Positions 9,191-17,444 of a DNA stretch of 41,969 nucleotides are shown piece after piece. The first letter of the stretch is position 1. Each line of letters starts with the position of its first letter. Made by a program: the position numbers and the translations under genes. The DNA is taken from NCBI GenBank assembly GCA_013816255.1, contig JACDET010000006.1:4586-46554 (forward strand), in the 5' to 3' direction. Origin of the DNA: Candidatus Levyibacteriota bacterium. Its GTDB lineage: Bacteria > Patescibacteriota > Microgenomatia > Levybacterales > UBA12049. Below the pieces are notes generated by a model, which was not told where the DNA came from, did no database searches, and worked only from the letters and a program-made list of their open reading frames with translations.

Positions 9191-9220
9191 ATTGTGGCAT
9201 TAACCAAATTAATTTGTCAA
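9191..9220 (-). promoter_or_regulatory. Promoter of the propeller gene, leaderless start
   Basis: On the minus strand TTGACA (9220-9215) and CACAAT (9196-9191) are separated by 18 nt. The -10 ends 6 nt before the ATG at 9184. Confidence 0.55.
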
Positions 9221-9333
9221 GCATAGTGTTACTATTCTTAATTAAAAAGACGTAATTATTACAAACTTAACATATACCTTAATAGTATACTTAGATTATG
9301 CGTTAAAAAGAGCAAATATCCCCTTTTTGACTA

Positions 9334-9362
9334 TTGACGGGTGAAAAAAAATATTGTATCAT
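9334..9362 (+). promoter_or_regulatory. Promoter of tuf
   Basis: TTGACG (9334-9339) and TATCAT (9357-9362) are separated by 17 nt. The start is expected at about 9369-9370, the foot of the hairpin at 9370-9390. Confidence 0.65.
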
Positions 9363-9369
9363 ACATTTA

Positions 9370-9402
9370 CTCTCATAAAAGAAATGAGAGCTTTTATTTT
9401 TT
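9370..9402 (+). promoter_or_regulatory. 5'-terminal hairpin plus U-tract in the tuf leader
   Basis: CTCTCAT (9370-9376) pairs perfectly with ATGAGAG (9384-9390). CTTTTATTTTTT follows, then the ATG at 9409. It has the shape of an intrinsic terminator but starts at +1, like the fusA leader. Confidence 0.55.
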
Positions 9403-9408
9403 AAGACT

Positions 9409-10587
9409 ATGGCAACATTTCAACGAACTAAACCACACGTAAATATCGGAACTATTGGTCACGTCGATCACGGCAAGACTACTACTACCGCAGCTATTAC
9501 AACTGTACTCGCTAAAAAGGGTATGGCACAAGCACGATCATACGCTGATATCGATAATGCTCCTGAAGAAAGAGCTCGAGGCGTCACGATTAACATTTCT
9601 CACCAAGAGTATGAAACAGAAGCACGTCACTACGCACACATTGATGCTCCAGGACACGCTGATTATATCAAAAACATGATCACAGGAGCAGCCCAAATGG
9701 ACGGAGCAATCTTAGTTGTATCAGCACCAGATGGCCCTATGCCACAAACTCGCGAACACATTCTTTTGGCTCGCCAAGTCGGTGTACCATCAATCGTAGT
9801 CTTCCTTAATAAATGTGATATGGTAGACGATCCAGAACTGCTTGATCTTGTTGAAATGGAAGTACGAGAATTACTTTCTAAATATCAATATCCAGGAGAC
9901 GATACACCAATTATCCGTGGATCAGCGCTTAAGGCTATTGAAGGTGATGCTGAAGCAGAAAAAGCTATCTTAGAACTCATGGCTAAAGTTGATGAGTTCA
10001 TCCCAACTCCAGAGCGTGCACTTGATAAACCTTTCCTTATGCCTGTTGAAGATGTGTTCTCTATCAAAGGCCGTGGTACAGTTGTTACAGGAAGAATTGA
10101 AAGAGGAATGGTTAAAGTAAACGAAGCAGTAGAAATCGTTGGTCTTGGTAAAAATAAAGATTCAGTTGTCACAGGTGTCGAAATGTTCAAAAAGCAACTT
10201 GATGATGGTCAAGCAGGAGATAACGTCGGACTTCTTCTCCGAGGTCTTGAAAAGACAGATGTAGAGCGTGGTCAAGTTATTGCTAAGCCAAAGAGTATTA
10301 CACCACACACAAAATTTGAAGCAGAAGCATATGTCTTAACGAAAGAAGAAGGCGGACGTCATACTCCATTCTTTAAAGGGTACCGACCACAATTCTATAT
10401 CAGAACAACTGATGTAACTGGAGATGTTAAGCTCCCAGAAGGAGTAGAAATGGTTATGCCTGGAGATACAATAAAAATGGAAGTTGAACTAATTGTACCG
10501 GTTGCTCTTGAAGAAGGTCTTCGCTACGCGATCCGTGAAGGTGGAAGAACAGTTGGAGCTGGTGTAATTACTAAAATCATTAAATAA
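9409..10587 (+). CDS. tuf: Elongation factor Tu
   Basis: A 392-residue GTPase that delivers aminoacyl-tRNA to the ribosomal A site. The P-loop is GHVDHGKT (residues 17-24), the switch region contains [10 protein letters not shown]3 is DAPGHAD (the usual DCPGHAD with Ala replacing Cys) and G4 is NKCD. Domains II and III are complete and the length is normal (about 394). It is followed 57 nt later by rpsJ. Its promoter and leader hairpin support the start. Confidence 0.98.
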   Translation: MATFQRTKPHVNIGTIGHVDHGKTTTTAAITTVLAKKGMAQARSYADIDNAPEERARGVTINISHQEYETEARHYAHIDAPGHADYIKNMITGAAQMDGAILVVSAPDGPMPQTREHILLARQVGVPSIVVFLNKCDMVDDPELLDLVEMEVRELLSKYQYPGDDTPIIRGSALKAIEGDAEAEKAILELMAKVDEFIPTPERALDKPFLMPVEDVFSIKGRGTVVTGRIERGMVKVNEAVEIVGLGKNKDSVVTGVEMFKKQLDDGQAGDNVGLLLRGLEKTDVERGQVIAKPKSITPHTKFEAEAYVLTKEEGGRHTPFFKGYRPQFYIRTTDVTGDVKLPEGVEMVMPGDTIKMEVELIVPVALEEGLRYAIREGGRTVGAGVITKIIK

Positions 10588-10644
10588 TACCTCTAATAAA
10601 GAATTATTTGTGACTTAGATCTTTGACAGTCTGGTGGTAAAATT

Positions 10645-10953
10645 ATGGCAAAAGGAAGAATTAGAGTTCGATTAAAGAGTTATGATGCACGCGTCCTTGA
10701 TGCGTGTTGTCAGCAAATCTTAGATTCTGTTATTAGAACAGGAGCTAAAGTAGTCGGGCCTGTACCTCTTCCTACTGATAGAAGCATGTACGCAGTCAAC
10801 AAATCACCATTTGTTGATAAAAATGCACGAGATCATTTTGAAATTAGAATTCATAAGCGATTAATTGATATAGTTTCACCAACAGACAAAACAATAGATA
10901 GTCTCACAAACCTTGCACTTCCAGCAGGCGTAGACGTAGAGTTAAAGATGTAG
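10645..10953 (+). CDS. rpsJ: Ribosomal protein S10
   Basis: A 102-residue protein of the 30S head, which also acts in antitermination as NusE in other bacteria. It starts with RIRVRLKSYD, followed by GPVPLPT and the loop segment KNARDHFEIRIHKRLIDI, all typical of S10. Length is normal (E. coli 103). It follows tuf and is separated from rplC by a 208-nt structured gap with a terminator, so it may be regulated apart from the rest of the cluster. Confidence 0.97.
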   Translation: MAKGRIRVRLKSYDARVLDACCQQILDSVIRTGAKVVGPVPLPTDRSMYAVNKSPFVDKNARDHFEIRIHKRLIDIVSPTDKTIDSLTNLALPAGVDVELKM

Positions 10954-11023
10954 TTTTACATCTCTAATATTTTATTACATTAATGCCCAATCTAATTAAA
11001 CATGCAAAATGTATGATTGATTA

Positions 11024-11107
11024 AAAAAGCCTAACTAGGGCCACCCCGTTTAGAGGGGATCACATCAACGTTGTGAATACAAGGTAGCCTAATGGCTATC
11101 TTTTTTT
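11024..11107 (+). promoter_or_regulatory. Structured leader with attenuator upstream of rplC
   Basis: The gap between rpsJ and rplC holds three consecutive stems: CCCC-GGGG (about 11043-11058), CACA-TGTG (about 11061-11074) and the terminator stem at 11083-11100. The heptamer AGCCTAA occurs at 11028-11034 and again as the 5' half of the terminator (11086-11092), so the upstream copy could compete for GGCT at 11094-11097 and open the terminator. This suggests an r-protein attenuator comparable in logic to L4 control of the E. coli S10 operon; the ligand is inferred, not seen. A possible -10 is TATGAT at 11012-11017. Confidence 0.5.
11083..11107 (+). terminator. Intrinsic terminator before rplC
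   Basis: GGTAGCC (11083-11089) pairs with GGCTATC (11094-11100), including one G-T pair, across a 4-nt loop. Seven T follow (11101-11107). It lies 54 nt before the rplC start. Confidence 0.75.
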
Positions 11108-11161
11108 GTCGTTAAAAATGTAATAAAAAAGAAATAAAGTAACAATAAAGAGGTAAATATT

Positions 11162-11989
11162 ATGATACAAGCACTAATAGGTCAAAAAATTGAACAGTCA
11201 CAAATGTTTTTAGAAAACGGACGACGGATTCCCGTTACTGAAGTTTCTATGGATGACAATATCGTGTTGCAAGTTAAAACCCTTGATAAGGATAAATACA
11301 CATCTGTACAACTAGGTTTTGGCGGGAAAAGAAAATCAACTAAATCTATTATCGGACATATTAAAACTGCGAAGTTATCACTTGCTCCCAAAGTAATTAA
11401 AGAAGTTGCATGGGATAATGAGGGTGAATTGCCAAATGCAGGTGATAAAATTACTGTTGAGAGTGTTTTTAAAGCAGGAGATATAATTCAAGTTACCGGA
11501 ACATCAAAAGGTAAAGGGTTTGCAGGTGTTATGAAACGCCACAACTTCCGTGGAGGACCAAAAACTCATGGACAGTCAGATCGACAGCGTGCGCCTGGAT
11601 CAATTGGACAGACAACAACACCAGGACGTGTCTATAGAGGTAAAAAGATGGCAGGTCGTATGGGAAGTGACATGGTAACAGTGCGAAATTTATCAGTTGT
11701 TAATGTTGATGCAGTTAACAAGAAACTATACGTGCTTGGACTTGTACCAGGACACAAAAATGCAATGATTTTAATTACCCGAATGGGTGAGCAAAAAGAC
11801 TTTGTTCCGTTGGTTAACGTAGCAATGCCAGACGCGGTTGCAAATGAAAATACTGAGGCAAATGTTGCTGTATCTGAAGAGCCAACGACAGTTGTTGAAG
11901 CAGCAGCAGAGGTAGCAAAAGAACAAAATGAATCAGCTAAAGACACAGCAGTAAAAACTGAAATGAAGGAGGAGAAAAAAAGCGTCTAG
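11162..11989 (+). CDS. rplC: Ribosomal protein L3
   Basis: A 50S assembly-initiator protein. The conserved loop that reaches the peptidyl-transferase centre is present (GGPKTHGQSDR, then PGRVYRGKKMAGRMG). At 275 residues it exceeds the usual 205-215 because of a C-terminal Ala/Glu/Val-rich, disordered-looking tail from about residue 218. The last codons (Ser-Val-stop, AGC GTC TAG) are the first bases of the following hairpin repeat, so the repeat provides the stop codon. An AGAGG-like site 8-9 nt upstream of the ATG is one of few Shine-Dalgarno candidates here. Confidence 0.97.
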   Translation: MIQALIGQKIEQSQMFLENGRRIPVTEVSMDDNIVLQVKTLDKDKYTSVQLGFGGKRKSTKSIIGHIKTAKLSLAPKVIKEVAWDNEGELPNAGDKITVESVFKAGDIIQVTGTSKGKGFAGVMKRHNFRGGPKTHGQSDRQRAPGSIGQTTTPGRVYRGKKMAGRMGSDMVTVRNLSVVNVDAVNKKLYVLGLVPGHKNAMILITRMGEQKDFVPLVNVAMPDAVANENTEANVAVSEEPTTVVEAAAEVAKEQNESAKDTAVKTEMKEEKKSV

Positions 11990-12051
11990 GGTATAGCGTC
12001 TGGCGTCTAGTACATTAATCACTAGAAGCTAACCGCTAGAAGCCAACCGCT
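11981..12051 (+). repeat. Heptad hairpin repeat, rplC-rplD junction
   Basis: AGCGTCT-family. The arms 11981-12011 and 12021-12051 are 31 nt each and pair in one register without bulges at about two thirds of positions. The loop is ACATTAATC. The 5' arm contains the rplC stop codon; the 3' arm ends 11 nt before the rplD ATG. Confidence 0.85.
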
Positions 12052-12062
12052 CAGGAAACCAT

Positions 12063-12884
12063 ATGGCAAAAGTAGTAACAACAAAAGAAGTAAAAGAGAA
12101 AAAAGAGGGTAAAGTAACACCGAAAGCTACGGTTGCAAAGCCTGTCGCAAAAGTTGCACCTGTAAAAGCTGTCAAAAAAGAAGCTTTGAAAGCAGAATCG
12201 CCTATAAAGGTCAAGCCGGTGAAAGAAAGTACGAATGCAGCAGTGTCAATCGATGTTATGGGCATTGATGGTAAAATAAGTGGCAAAATTGCTTTGCCTG
12301 GAGCAATCTTTGGAGAAAAAGTAAACAAGGTTCTTATTGCACAAGCAGTTCGGGTCTATTTAGCTAACCAACGACAAGGTAATGCATCAACGAAGACACG
12401 TGGTGAAGTTGAAGGATCAACAAGAAAGATATACCGACAAAAAGGAACAGGTCGTGCCAGACATGGTGGGATACGCGCTCCAATTTTTGTCAAAGGTGGT
12501 ATTGTTTTTGGTCCAAAGCCACGAGATTTCAGTCTTTCATTGCCAAAAAAGATGAAGAGAAAAGCCTTGTTCAGTGCATTATCTTCCAAAGTACAGGACA
12601 AACAAGTAACAGTACTTTCAGGACTTGAAAGTATTGAACTAAAAACAAAAGCATTTGTTACTGTCTTAACCAAGATGGGCGCTATCGATAAAAAAAGAAA
12701 ACTCTTATTTGTCGTAGCATCAGATTCAGAAGGGGTAAAACGCGCAGGACGAAACATTCCTGGGATCAGTTTCACATCAGTTACAAGACTGAATACATAC
12801 GAAGTGTTGAACACTAAAAATTTAGTTATTTTGAAAGACAGTGTGAAAGAAATGGAAAAGCATTTTTTGGGAGGGGATAAATAA
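12063..12884 (+). CDS. rplD: Ribosomal protein L4
   Basis: A 273-residue protein lining the 50S exit tunnel. The conserved core KTRGEVEGSTRKIYRQKGTG and GRARHGGIRAP with FGPKPRDFS is intact. It is about 70 residues longer than E. coli L4 (201) because of an N-terminal Lys/Ala/Val/Pro-rich extension (about residues 1-58) of low complexity. Its TAA stop overlaps the rplW start (TAATG), so those two genes are translationally coupled and have no hairpin between them. Confidence 0.97.
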   Translation: MAKVVTTKEVKEKKEGKVTPKATVAKPVAKVAPVKAVKKEALKAESPIKVKPVKESTNAAVSIDVMGIDGKISGKIALPGAIFGEKVNKVLIAQAVRVYLANQRQGNASTKTRGEVEGSTRKIYRQKGTGRARHGGIRAPIFVKGGIVFGPKPRDFSLSLPKKMKRKALFSALSSKVQDKQVTVLSGLESIELKTKAFVTVLTKMGAIDKKRKLLFVVASDSEGVKRAGRNIPGISFTSVTRLNTYEVLNTKNLVILKDSVKEMEKHFLGGDK

Positions 12885-13186
12885 TGCGATCAGCTATTGT
12901 TATAAAACCATTAGTTACCGAAAAATCAATGGAAGATGTTTCCAAAGGGAAATATACTTTTGTTGTCGACCGCTATGCAACCAAACCTGTCATCAAGCAA
13001 GCGATCAAAGACATGTTCAATGTCACCGTTATGAGTGTCAGAACAAGTGTGGTTAAGGGTAAATCAAAAAGAGTTGGCGTCAGACGCCTTGAAGTACCTG
13101 CAGCTATTTGGAAAAAAGCGCGTGTTACGTTGAAAAAAGGTGAAAAGATAAGTCTTTTTGAACCAGGTGGAGAGGAAAAGAAATAG
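12884..13186 (+). CDS. rplW: Ribosomal protein L23
   Basis: A 100-residue protein at the exit of the 50S tunnel, the docking site for trigger factor and SRP. It begins IKPLVTEKSM and contains the conserved FNVTVMSVRT strand and KSKRVG loop. Length is normal. The start overlaps the rplD stop by one base. The TAG stop is the first triplet of the next hairpin repeat. Confidence 0.96.
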   Translation: MRSAIVIKPLVTEKSMEDVSKGKYTFVVDRYATKPVIKQAIKDMFNVTVMSVRTSVVKGKSKRVGVRRLEVPAAIWKKARVTLKKGEKISLFEPGGEEKK

Positions 13187-13254
13187 CGTCTAGGAAAATA
13201 GCGTTCAGCGTTTAGAAAAAGAACTATACGCTATACGCTCAGGAACTAAACGCT
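13184..13254 (+). repeat. Heptad hairpin repeat, rplW-rplB junction
   Basis: AGCGTCT-family, somewhat diverged. The 5' arm (13184-13215) starts with the rplW stop TAG and the 3' arm (13224-13254) ends in AACGCT, 9 nt before the rplB ATG. Confidence 0.8.
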
Positions 13255-13263
13255 CAAAGCAAT

Positions 13264-14025
13264 ATGAATAAGTTAAAAACTATTAAAAAGAAACATTCAG
13301 GTCGCGACGCAAGTGGAAAAGTTGTTGTACGTCATCAGGGTGGACAGCACAAAAGATATTTACGTCAAATTGATTTTAAGAGAAACAAATTTACAATTAT
13401 TGGACGGGTTGAAGCAATAGAGTATGATCCGAATAGAACCTGTGATATTGCACTTATCCATTATGCTGATGGAGAGAAACGGTATATTTTGGCCCCACTT
13501 GGACTCAAAGAAAATGATACAATCGCATCTGGTCATGGTGTAGAACCAACACTTGGAAATGCATTGCCAATGAGTGAAATACCAGCTGGTACTGTTGTTC
13601 ATAACATTGAATTGACACCTGGAAAAGGTGGACAAATAGCGAGAGGAGCTGGTACCGGAGCGATTATCTCAGCCAAAGAAGGAGATTATATCTTCTTAAA
13701 GCTTCCATCAAGTGAAGTGCGAAGAGTCAAGGCAAACGGTATGGCTACTGTTGGCCAGCTTGGAAACGTTGATCACAAAAACGAAGTTATCGGTAAAGCA
13801 GGACGTGCACGAAACATGGGACGTCGGCCAACTGTACGGGGAGTTGCCCAGAATCCTCGTTCTCATCCACACGGTGGAGGAGAAGCGAAGTCAGGTATCG
13901 GTATGTCGAGTCCAAAAACATATGCAGGACGTAAGGCTGTCGGTAGAACGAGACGACCAAAGAAGTATTCTGATAAACTTATCGTAACACGAAGAAAGGG
14001 AGGAAAGCATAATCCTACAAGATAA
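13264..14025 (+). CDS. rplB: Ribosomal protein L2
   Basis: A 253-residue RNA-binding protein needed for subunit joining and the peptidyl-transferase centre. The hallmark loop NPRSHPHGGGEAKSGIG, with the conserved His, is present, followed by the basic C-terminus (TRRPKKYSDKLIVTRRK). It is about 20 residues shorter than usual: the N-terminal segment before the RHQGGQHK region is abbreviated. The start at 13264 directly follows the hairpin. Only 2 nt separate it from rpsS. Confidence 0.97.
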   Translation: MNKLKTIKKKHSGRDASGKVVVRHQGGQHKRYLRQIDFKRNKFTIIGRVEAIEYDPNRTCDIALIHYADGEKRYILAPLGLKENDTIASGHGVEPTLGNALPMSEIPAGTVVHNIELTPGKGGQIARGAGTGAIISAKEGDYIFLKLPSSEVRRVKANGMATVGQLGNVDHKNEVIGKAGRARNMGRRPTVRGVAQNPRSHPHGGGEAKSGIGMSSPKTYAGRKAVGRTRRPKKYSDKLIVTRRKGGKHNPTR

Positions 14026-14027
14026 TT

Positions 14028-14312
14028 ATGGGAAGAAGCAGTAAAAAAGGACCATATATAGATCAAAAACTTTTGCAGAAAGTTGTAAAACAAAAGCAAA
14101 TGAACATAAACGAACCTATCAAAACATGGGCGCGTTCAAGTCAAGTTCCACCGGAATTTGTTGGACACACGATGATGATTCATAATGGAAAACACTTTAT
14201 ATCAGTTCTGATCTCAGAAGGTATGGTCGGACACAGACTTGGAGAATTCTCTCCAACAAGACACTTTAGAGGTCACGGTAAGATCGTTGCCCGGGAAGTA
14301 TCTAAGACATAG
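14028..14312 (+). CDS. rpsS: Ribosomal protein S19
   Basis: A 94-residue protein of the 30S head that partners with S13. It contains GRSSKKGPYID at the N-terminus, then IKTWARSSQVPPEFVGHT, VLISEGMVGHRLGEFSPTR and FRGHGK, all family signatures. Length is normal (92-94). It starts 2 nt after rplB. Its TAG stop is the beginning of a hairpin repeat. Confidence 0.97.
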   Translation: MGRSSKKGPYIDQKLLQKVVKQKQMNINEPIKTWARSSQVPPEFVGHTMMIHNGKHFISVLISEGMVGHRLGEFSPTRHFRGHGKIVAREVSKT

Positions 14313-14381
14313 CGTCTAGGTTATAGCGTCTAGCGGCTAGTACATTAATTACTAGACCCTGGAAGCTAAACGCTAAACGCT
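14310..14381 (+). repeat. Heptad hairpin repeat, rpsS-rplV junction
   Basis: AGCGTCT-family. The 5' arm opens with the rpsS stop codon TAG; the loop is TACATTAATT; the 3' arm ends AACGCT, 10 nt before the rplV ATG. Confidence 0.85.
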
Positions 14382-14391
14382 CATTAAAATT

Positions 14392-14907
14392 ATGGAAGTA
14401 CGAGCAATATCAAAATCAGTACGGGTAAGTCCACGGAAAATGCGTTTGGTCGCAGATGCAATCCGTAATTTACCAATTGAAGAAGCATACCGTGTTTTGC
14501 ATGTGACAGAACAGAAGGCTGCAGACTCAATACAGAAAACATTAAAGAGTGCCGTTGCCAATGCAGTAACAAATGCACAACTTGAAATAAAGAATTTATA
14601 TATTAGTACCGTTATGGTGAATCAAGGACAGGTTTTAAAAAGATTCCGTCCATCAACAAGAGGAAGAATTCACCCGTACAAGAAGCGCGGAAGTCACTTA
14701 ACTATTATTTTGAAAGAGAAAGTTGTCATGAACGCTACTACAGTAGGAGCGCAATCAAATGGAGGGGCAGCTTCAAATAAAGCAGACGAAGCAGTTGCAG
14801 CAGCTATTTATGGCGGTAAAGAAGAGAAGAAAACAGGTGGCAAATCATTAGTACAACGCCTTACAGGACGGGGAGCAAAAAAAGAGAAGAAGGAGGTAGT
14901 CAAGTAA
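14392..14907 (+). CDS. rplV: Ribosomal protein L22
   Basis: A 171-residue protein whose beta-hairpin lines the exit tunnel. The core is clear: SVRVSPRKMRLVADAIRN at the N-terminus, and RPSTRGRIHPYKKRGSHLTI at the hairpin end. It is about 60 residues longer than E. coli L22 because of a low-complexity Ala/Lys/Gly-rich C-terminal tail (from about residue 115). The junction to rpsC carries a hairpin of a different sequence family. Confidence 0.96.
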   Translation: MEVRAISKSVRVSPRKMRLVADAIRNLPIEEAYRVLHVTEQKAADSIQKTLKSAVANAVTNAQLEIKNLYISTVMVNQGQVLKRFRPSTRGRIHPYKKRGSHLTIILKEKVVMNATTVGAQSNGGAASNKADEAVAAAIYGGKEEKKTGGKSLVQRLTGRGAKKEKKEVVK

Positions 14908-14972
14908 TTAGTAGGGAGTTCTTAGTAATTAGAAATATTACTAAAGACTAAGCACTAAAGACTAAGCACTAA
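14905..14972 (+). repeat. Heptad hairpin repeat, rplV-rpsC junction (ACTAAG family)
   Basis: The 3' arm consists of ACTAAAG and ACTAAGC heptamers in alternation; the 5' arm has TTAGTAG- and TTAGTAA-type heptamers starting at the rplV stop TAA. An A-rich linker leads to the rpsC ATG at 14980. Confidence 0.75.
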
Positions 14973-14979
14973 AAAAAAT

Positions 14980-15636
14980 ATGGGACAAAAAGTTAATCCA
15001 CACGTTATAAGACTAGGAGCCGTACATACGTGGAGTAGTCGATGGTTTGATGAACGCAAGTATGGAGCAGTCGTTCTTGAAGACTATGGCCTTCGAAAAA
15101 TGCTTATGAATAAGCTTCGCTCAGCAGGTGTTGCGAGTGTGGAAATTGAACGGTCAATTAATAGTTTGAAAGTAATTATTCACGTTTCAAGGCCTGGTAT
15201 TGTTATCGGACGGGGTGGAAGTGGACTTGAAGAATTGAAGAAAACAATTGTTGCGTACTTTGCAAAACATCGCGGTGATAAAACTATGCCAAAGATGGAT
15301 ATCAGAGTCGAACCAGTGAAAGAACCTAATCTGAATGCATATTTGGTTGCAAATAACATTGCTGATCAATTGATACGAAGATTACCTTTTAAGAGAATTT
15401 TAAATTCAACAGCAGAACGGGTTATGGGTTCTGGAGCACTTGGCGTAAAGATTCTTTTGACCGGACGTATTGGTGGAGCTGAAATTGCCAGGCGTGAAAA
15501 GATTCATTTGGGTACAGTTCCACTGTCAACAATCCGTGAAGATATCAGTTATGCACAATTTCCTGCATTGACCAAAAAAGGGTACATCGGTATAAAAGTA
15601 TGGATTAATAGAGCTGAAGGAGGAGACGCACTGTAA
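14980..15636 (+). CDS. rpsC: Ribosomal protein S3
   Basis: A 218-residue protein of the 30S head at the mRNA entry channel. It starts [13 protein letters not shown], has a KH domain ([19 protein letters not shown]) and the C-terminal domain signature [13 protein letters not shown]. Slightly shorter than E. coli S3 (233). It begins 8 nt after a hairpin and ends 1 nt before rplP, with no hairpin there. Confidence 0.97.
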   Translation: MGQKVNPHVIRLGAVHTWSSRWFDERKYGAVVLEDYGLRKMLMNKLRSAGVASVEIERSINSLKVIIHVSRPGIVIGRGGSGLEELKKTIVAYFAKHRGDKTMPKMDIRVEPVKEPNLNAYLVANNIADQLIRRLPFKRILNSTAERVMGSGALGVKILLTGRIGGAEIARREKIHLGTVPLSTIREDISYAQFPALTKKGYIGIKVWINRAEGGDAL

Positions 15637-15637
15637 T

Positions 15638-16051
15638 ATGTTAACACCGAAAAGACAAAAATATAGAAAACAAATGCGCGGGAGCATGAAGGGAGACGCG
15701 ACTCGAGGTATCAAGCTTTCATTTGGTGACTATGGTTTGCAAACACTTGATACAGCGTGGATTAGTAGCCGTCAGATTGAATCAGCCAGGCGTGCTATTA
15801 CCAACTATACACAGCGTGGTGGAAGAATTTGGATCAGGGTTTTTCCTGATAAACCAATTACCAAAAAACCAGCTGAAGTACGTATGGGTGGAGGAAAAGG
15901 AGATATTCATGAATATGTCGCACCGGTAAAACCAGGACGGATTATGTTTGAAATGGCAGGCGTATCAGTTGCAGTTGCAAGAGAAGCATTACGCCTAGCG
16001 TCACACAAGTTACCGGTTAAAACAAAGATCTTAATTAAGGGAGAAATGTAA
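15638..16051 (+). CDS. rplP: Ribosomal protein L16
   Basis: A 137-residue 50S protein near the A-site tRNA. It begins [14 protein letters not shown] and contains [19 protein letters not shown] and the VRMGGGKGD loop, whose Arg is hydroxylated in some bacteria. Length is normal. It is packed 1 nt from both rpsC and rpmC. Confidence 0.97.
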   Translation: MLTPKRQKYRKQMRGSMKGDATRGIKLSFGDYGLQTLDTAWISSRQIESARRAITNYTQRGGRIWIRVFPDKPITKKPAEVRMGGGKGDIHEYVAPVKPGRIMFEMAGVSVAVAREALRLASHKLPVKTKILIKGEM

Positions 16052-16052
16052 T

Positions 16053-16274
16053 ATGAAACTAAACGATAAAAAAGAATTACGTGGCAAAACAAGCGAAGAA
16101 TTAGCAAAATTGCTCAAAGAGTCGTATAATACGCTTGCTCAGCTTACATTGGACAATGTGCAGAACAAATTAAAGAATACAAGGAGCATGACAAATACAC
16201 GAAAAGAAATAGCAGTTATGAAAACGTTACTTAATGAGAAAGCAAAAACAGAGGAAGGAGAAAAAAGCGTCTAG
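16053..16274 (+). CDS. rpmC: Ribosomal protein L29
   Basis: A 73-residue helical protein at the tunnel exit. It starts MKLNDKKELRGKTSEELAKLL and ends its core with NTRKEIAVMKTLLNEK, as the family does. The final Ser-Val-stop (AGC GTC TAG) lies in the following hairpin repeat, exactly as in rplC and rpsE. Confidence 0.95.
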   Translation: MKLNDKKELRGKTSEELAKLLKESYNTLAQLTLDNVQNKLKNTRSMTNTRKEIAVMKTLLNEKAKTEEGEKSV

Positions 16275-16336
16275 GGTAGAGCGTCTGGCGTCTAGTACAT
16301 TAATCACTAGAAGCTAATCGCTAGAAGCTAACCGCT
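16266..16336 (+). repeat. Heptad hairpin repeat, rpmC-rpsQ junction
   Basis: AGCGTCT-family, almost identical to the rplC-rplD copy, including the coding overlap (Ser-Val-stop). The 3' arm ends ACCGCT, 11 nt before the rpsQ ATG. Confidence 0.85.
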
Positions 16337-16347
16337 TAACAAAAGAT

Positions 16348-16587
16348 ATGGCAAAAGTATTAACAGGAAAAGTAATATCAGCAAAAATGACAAATACTGT
16401 AGTGGTAGAGGTTTCACGACGTGTACCACATCCGCTTTATAAAAAGCTTATGAAGAAAACAAAAAACTTCAAAGTTGATTTAGCAGGACATACAGTCGAA
16501 ATTGGTAATGAAGTAAAAATTGTTGAAATCAAGCCAATGTCCAAAACAAAGTTCTTTGCAATTAAAGAAGTAAAGGACCGCAAGTAA
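16348..16587 (+). CDS. rpsQ: Ribosomal protein S17
   Basis: A 79-residue OB-fold protein of the 30S body. It contains GKVISAKMTNTVVVEV at the N-terminus and the RRVPHPLYKK loop with a typical C-terminal strand (VKIVEIKPMSKTKFF). Length is normal. A short 9-nt A/T-rich gap, without a hairpin, precedes rplN. Confidence 0.96.
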   Translation: MAKVLTGKVISAKMTNTVVVEVSRRVPHPLYKKLMKKTKNFKVDLAGHTVEIGNEVKIVEIKPMSKTKFFAIKEVKDRK

Positions 16588-16596
16588 AATAATTAT

Positions 16597-16971
16597 ATGT
16601 TACAGTTACGATCCATTGTAAAAGCAGCAGACAATTCAGGAGCCAAAGAGCTTTATGTGATTCACATCTATGGTGGGTCAAAACATAAGTTTGGCCGTAT
16701 AGGGGACGTGGTAAATGCAGTTGTAAAATCAGCTATACCGCATGGTCAAGTTAAAGATTCTGAAATGGTTAAAGCAGTTATTGTCAGAACAAGAAAAGAA
16801 TTCAGACGAGCTGATGGATCGTATGTGAGATTTTCAGATAATGCAGTTGTGGTCATTGATAATCAAAAAGATAAAAATGTGCGTGGAACCCGTATCTTCG
16901 GACCAATCGCAAGAGAAGTTCGAGATCGAGGATTTACAAAAATCGCCAGTATGGCAGTGGAGGTAGTATAA
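16597..16971 (+). CDS. rplN: Ribosomal protein L14
   Basis: A 124-residue beta-barrel protein at the subunit interface. Signatures include [38 protein letters not shown] and [20 protein letters not shown]. Length is normal (122-124). It is followed by a hairpin 2 nt after its stop. Confidence 0.97.
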   Translation: MLQLRSIVKAADNSGAKELYVIHIYGGSKHKFGRIGDVVNAVVKSAIPHGQVKDSEMVKAVIVRTRKEFRRADGSYVRFSDNAVVVIDNQKDKNVRGTRIFGPIAREVRDRGFTKIASMAVEVV

Positions 16972-16973
16972 CA

Positions 16974-17044
16974 AGCGTCTAGGGTGTAGCGTCTGGCGTC
17001 TAGTAAATGAATCACTAGACCCTAGCAGCTAGAAGCTAAACGCT
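16974..17044 (+). repeat. Heptad hairpin repeat, rplN-rplX junction
   Basis: AGCGTCT-family starting 2 nt after the rplN stop. Heptads of the 3' arm include AGACCCT, AGAAGCT and AAACGCT; it ends 11 nt before the rplX ATG. Confidence 0.85.
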
Positions 17045-17055
17045 TAAAAAATAAT

Positions 17056-17361
17056 ATGAAATTAAAATCAGGAGATACAGTCAGTATAGTAAGGGGAAAA
17101 GATAACGGTAAACAAGGAACCGTGCAAAAAATCTTTACCAAAGAAGCAAAAGTATTGGTCGAAGGAATCAATCAGTACAAAAGGCATTTAAAATCTCGTA
17201 CACCTGGGCAGAAGTCTGAGATCATTACAATTACCAAGCCATTGTCACTTGCTAATGTGCAGTTGATTTGCCCGAAATGTAAAAAAACAACTCGTGTTGG
17301 CTATAAATTACTTAAAGATGATAAAGTGCGCGTCTGTAAAAAATGCCAGACAGAACTATAG
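17056..17361 (+). CDS. rplX: Ribosomal protein L24
   Basis: A 101-residue 50S assembly initiator with an N-terminal KOW motif (VRGKDNGKQGTVQKI) and the NQYKRHLKSR segment. The C-terminus carries two Cys pairs, CPKC and CKKC, which probably bind zinc; many bacterial L24 proteins lack one or both. Length is normal. Hairpins lie on both sides. Confidence 0.96.
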   Translation: MKLKSGDTVSIVRGKDNGKQGTVQKIFTKEAKVLVEGINQYKRHLKSRTPGQKSEIITITKPLSLANVQLICPKCKKTTRVGYKLLKDDKVRVCKKCQTEL

Positions 17362-17364
17362 ATT

Positions 17365-17435
17365 AGCGGCTAGGGTATAGCGCTTAGCGTCTAGTAAATA
17401 AATCACTAGACCCTAGAAGCTAGACGCTAAGCGCT
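17365..17435 (+). repeat. Heptad hairpin repeat, rplX-rplE junction
   Basis: AGCGTCT-family starting 3 nt after the rplX stop. 5' heptads read AGCGGCT, AGGGTAT, AGCGCTT and AGCGTCT. The 3' arm ends AAGCGCT, 9 nt before the rplE ATG. Confidence 0.85.
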
Positions 17436-17444
17436 CAAAAGAAT

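Noticed and set aside
10629-10645. Promoter directly upstream of rpsJ (TGGTAAAAT)
   Set aside because: The -10-like sequence ends 1 nt before the ATG, so transcription would begin inside the gene; TTGACA at 10623 is too close to serve as its -35.
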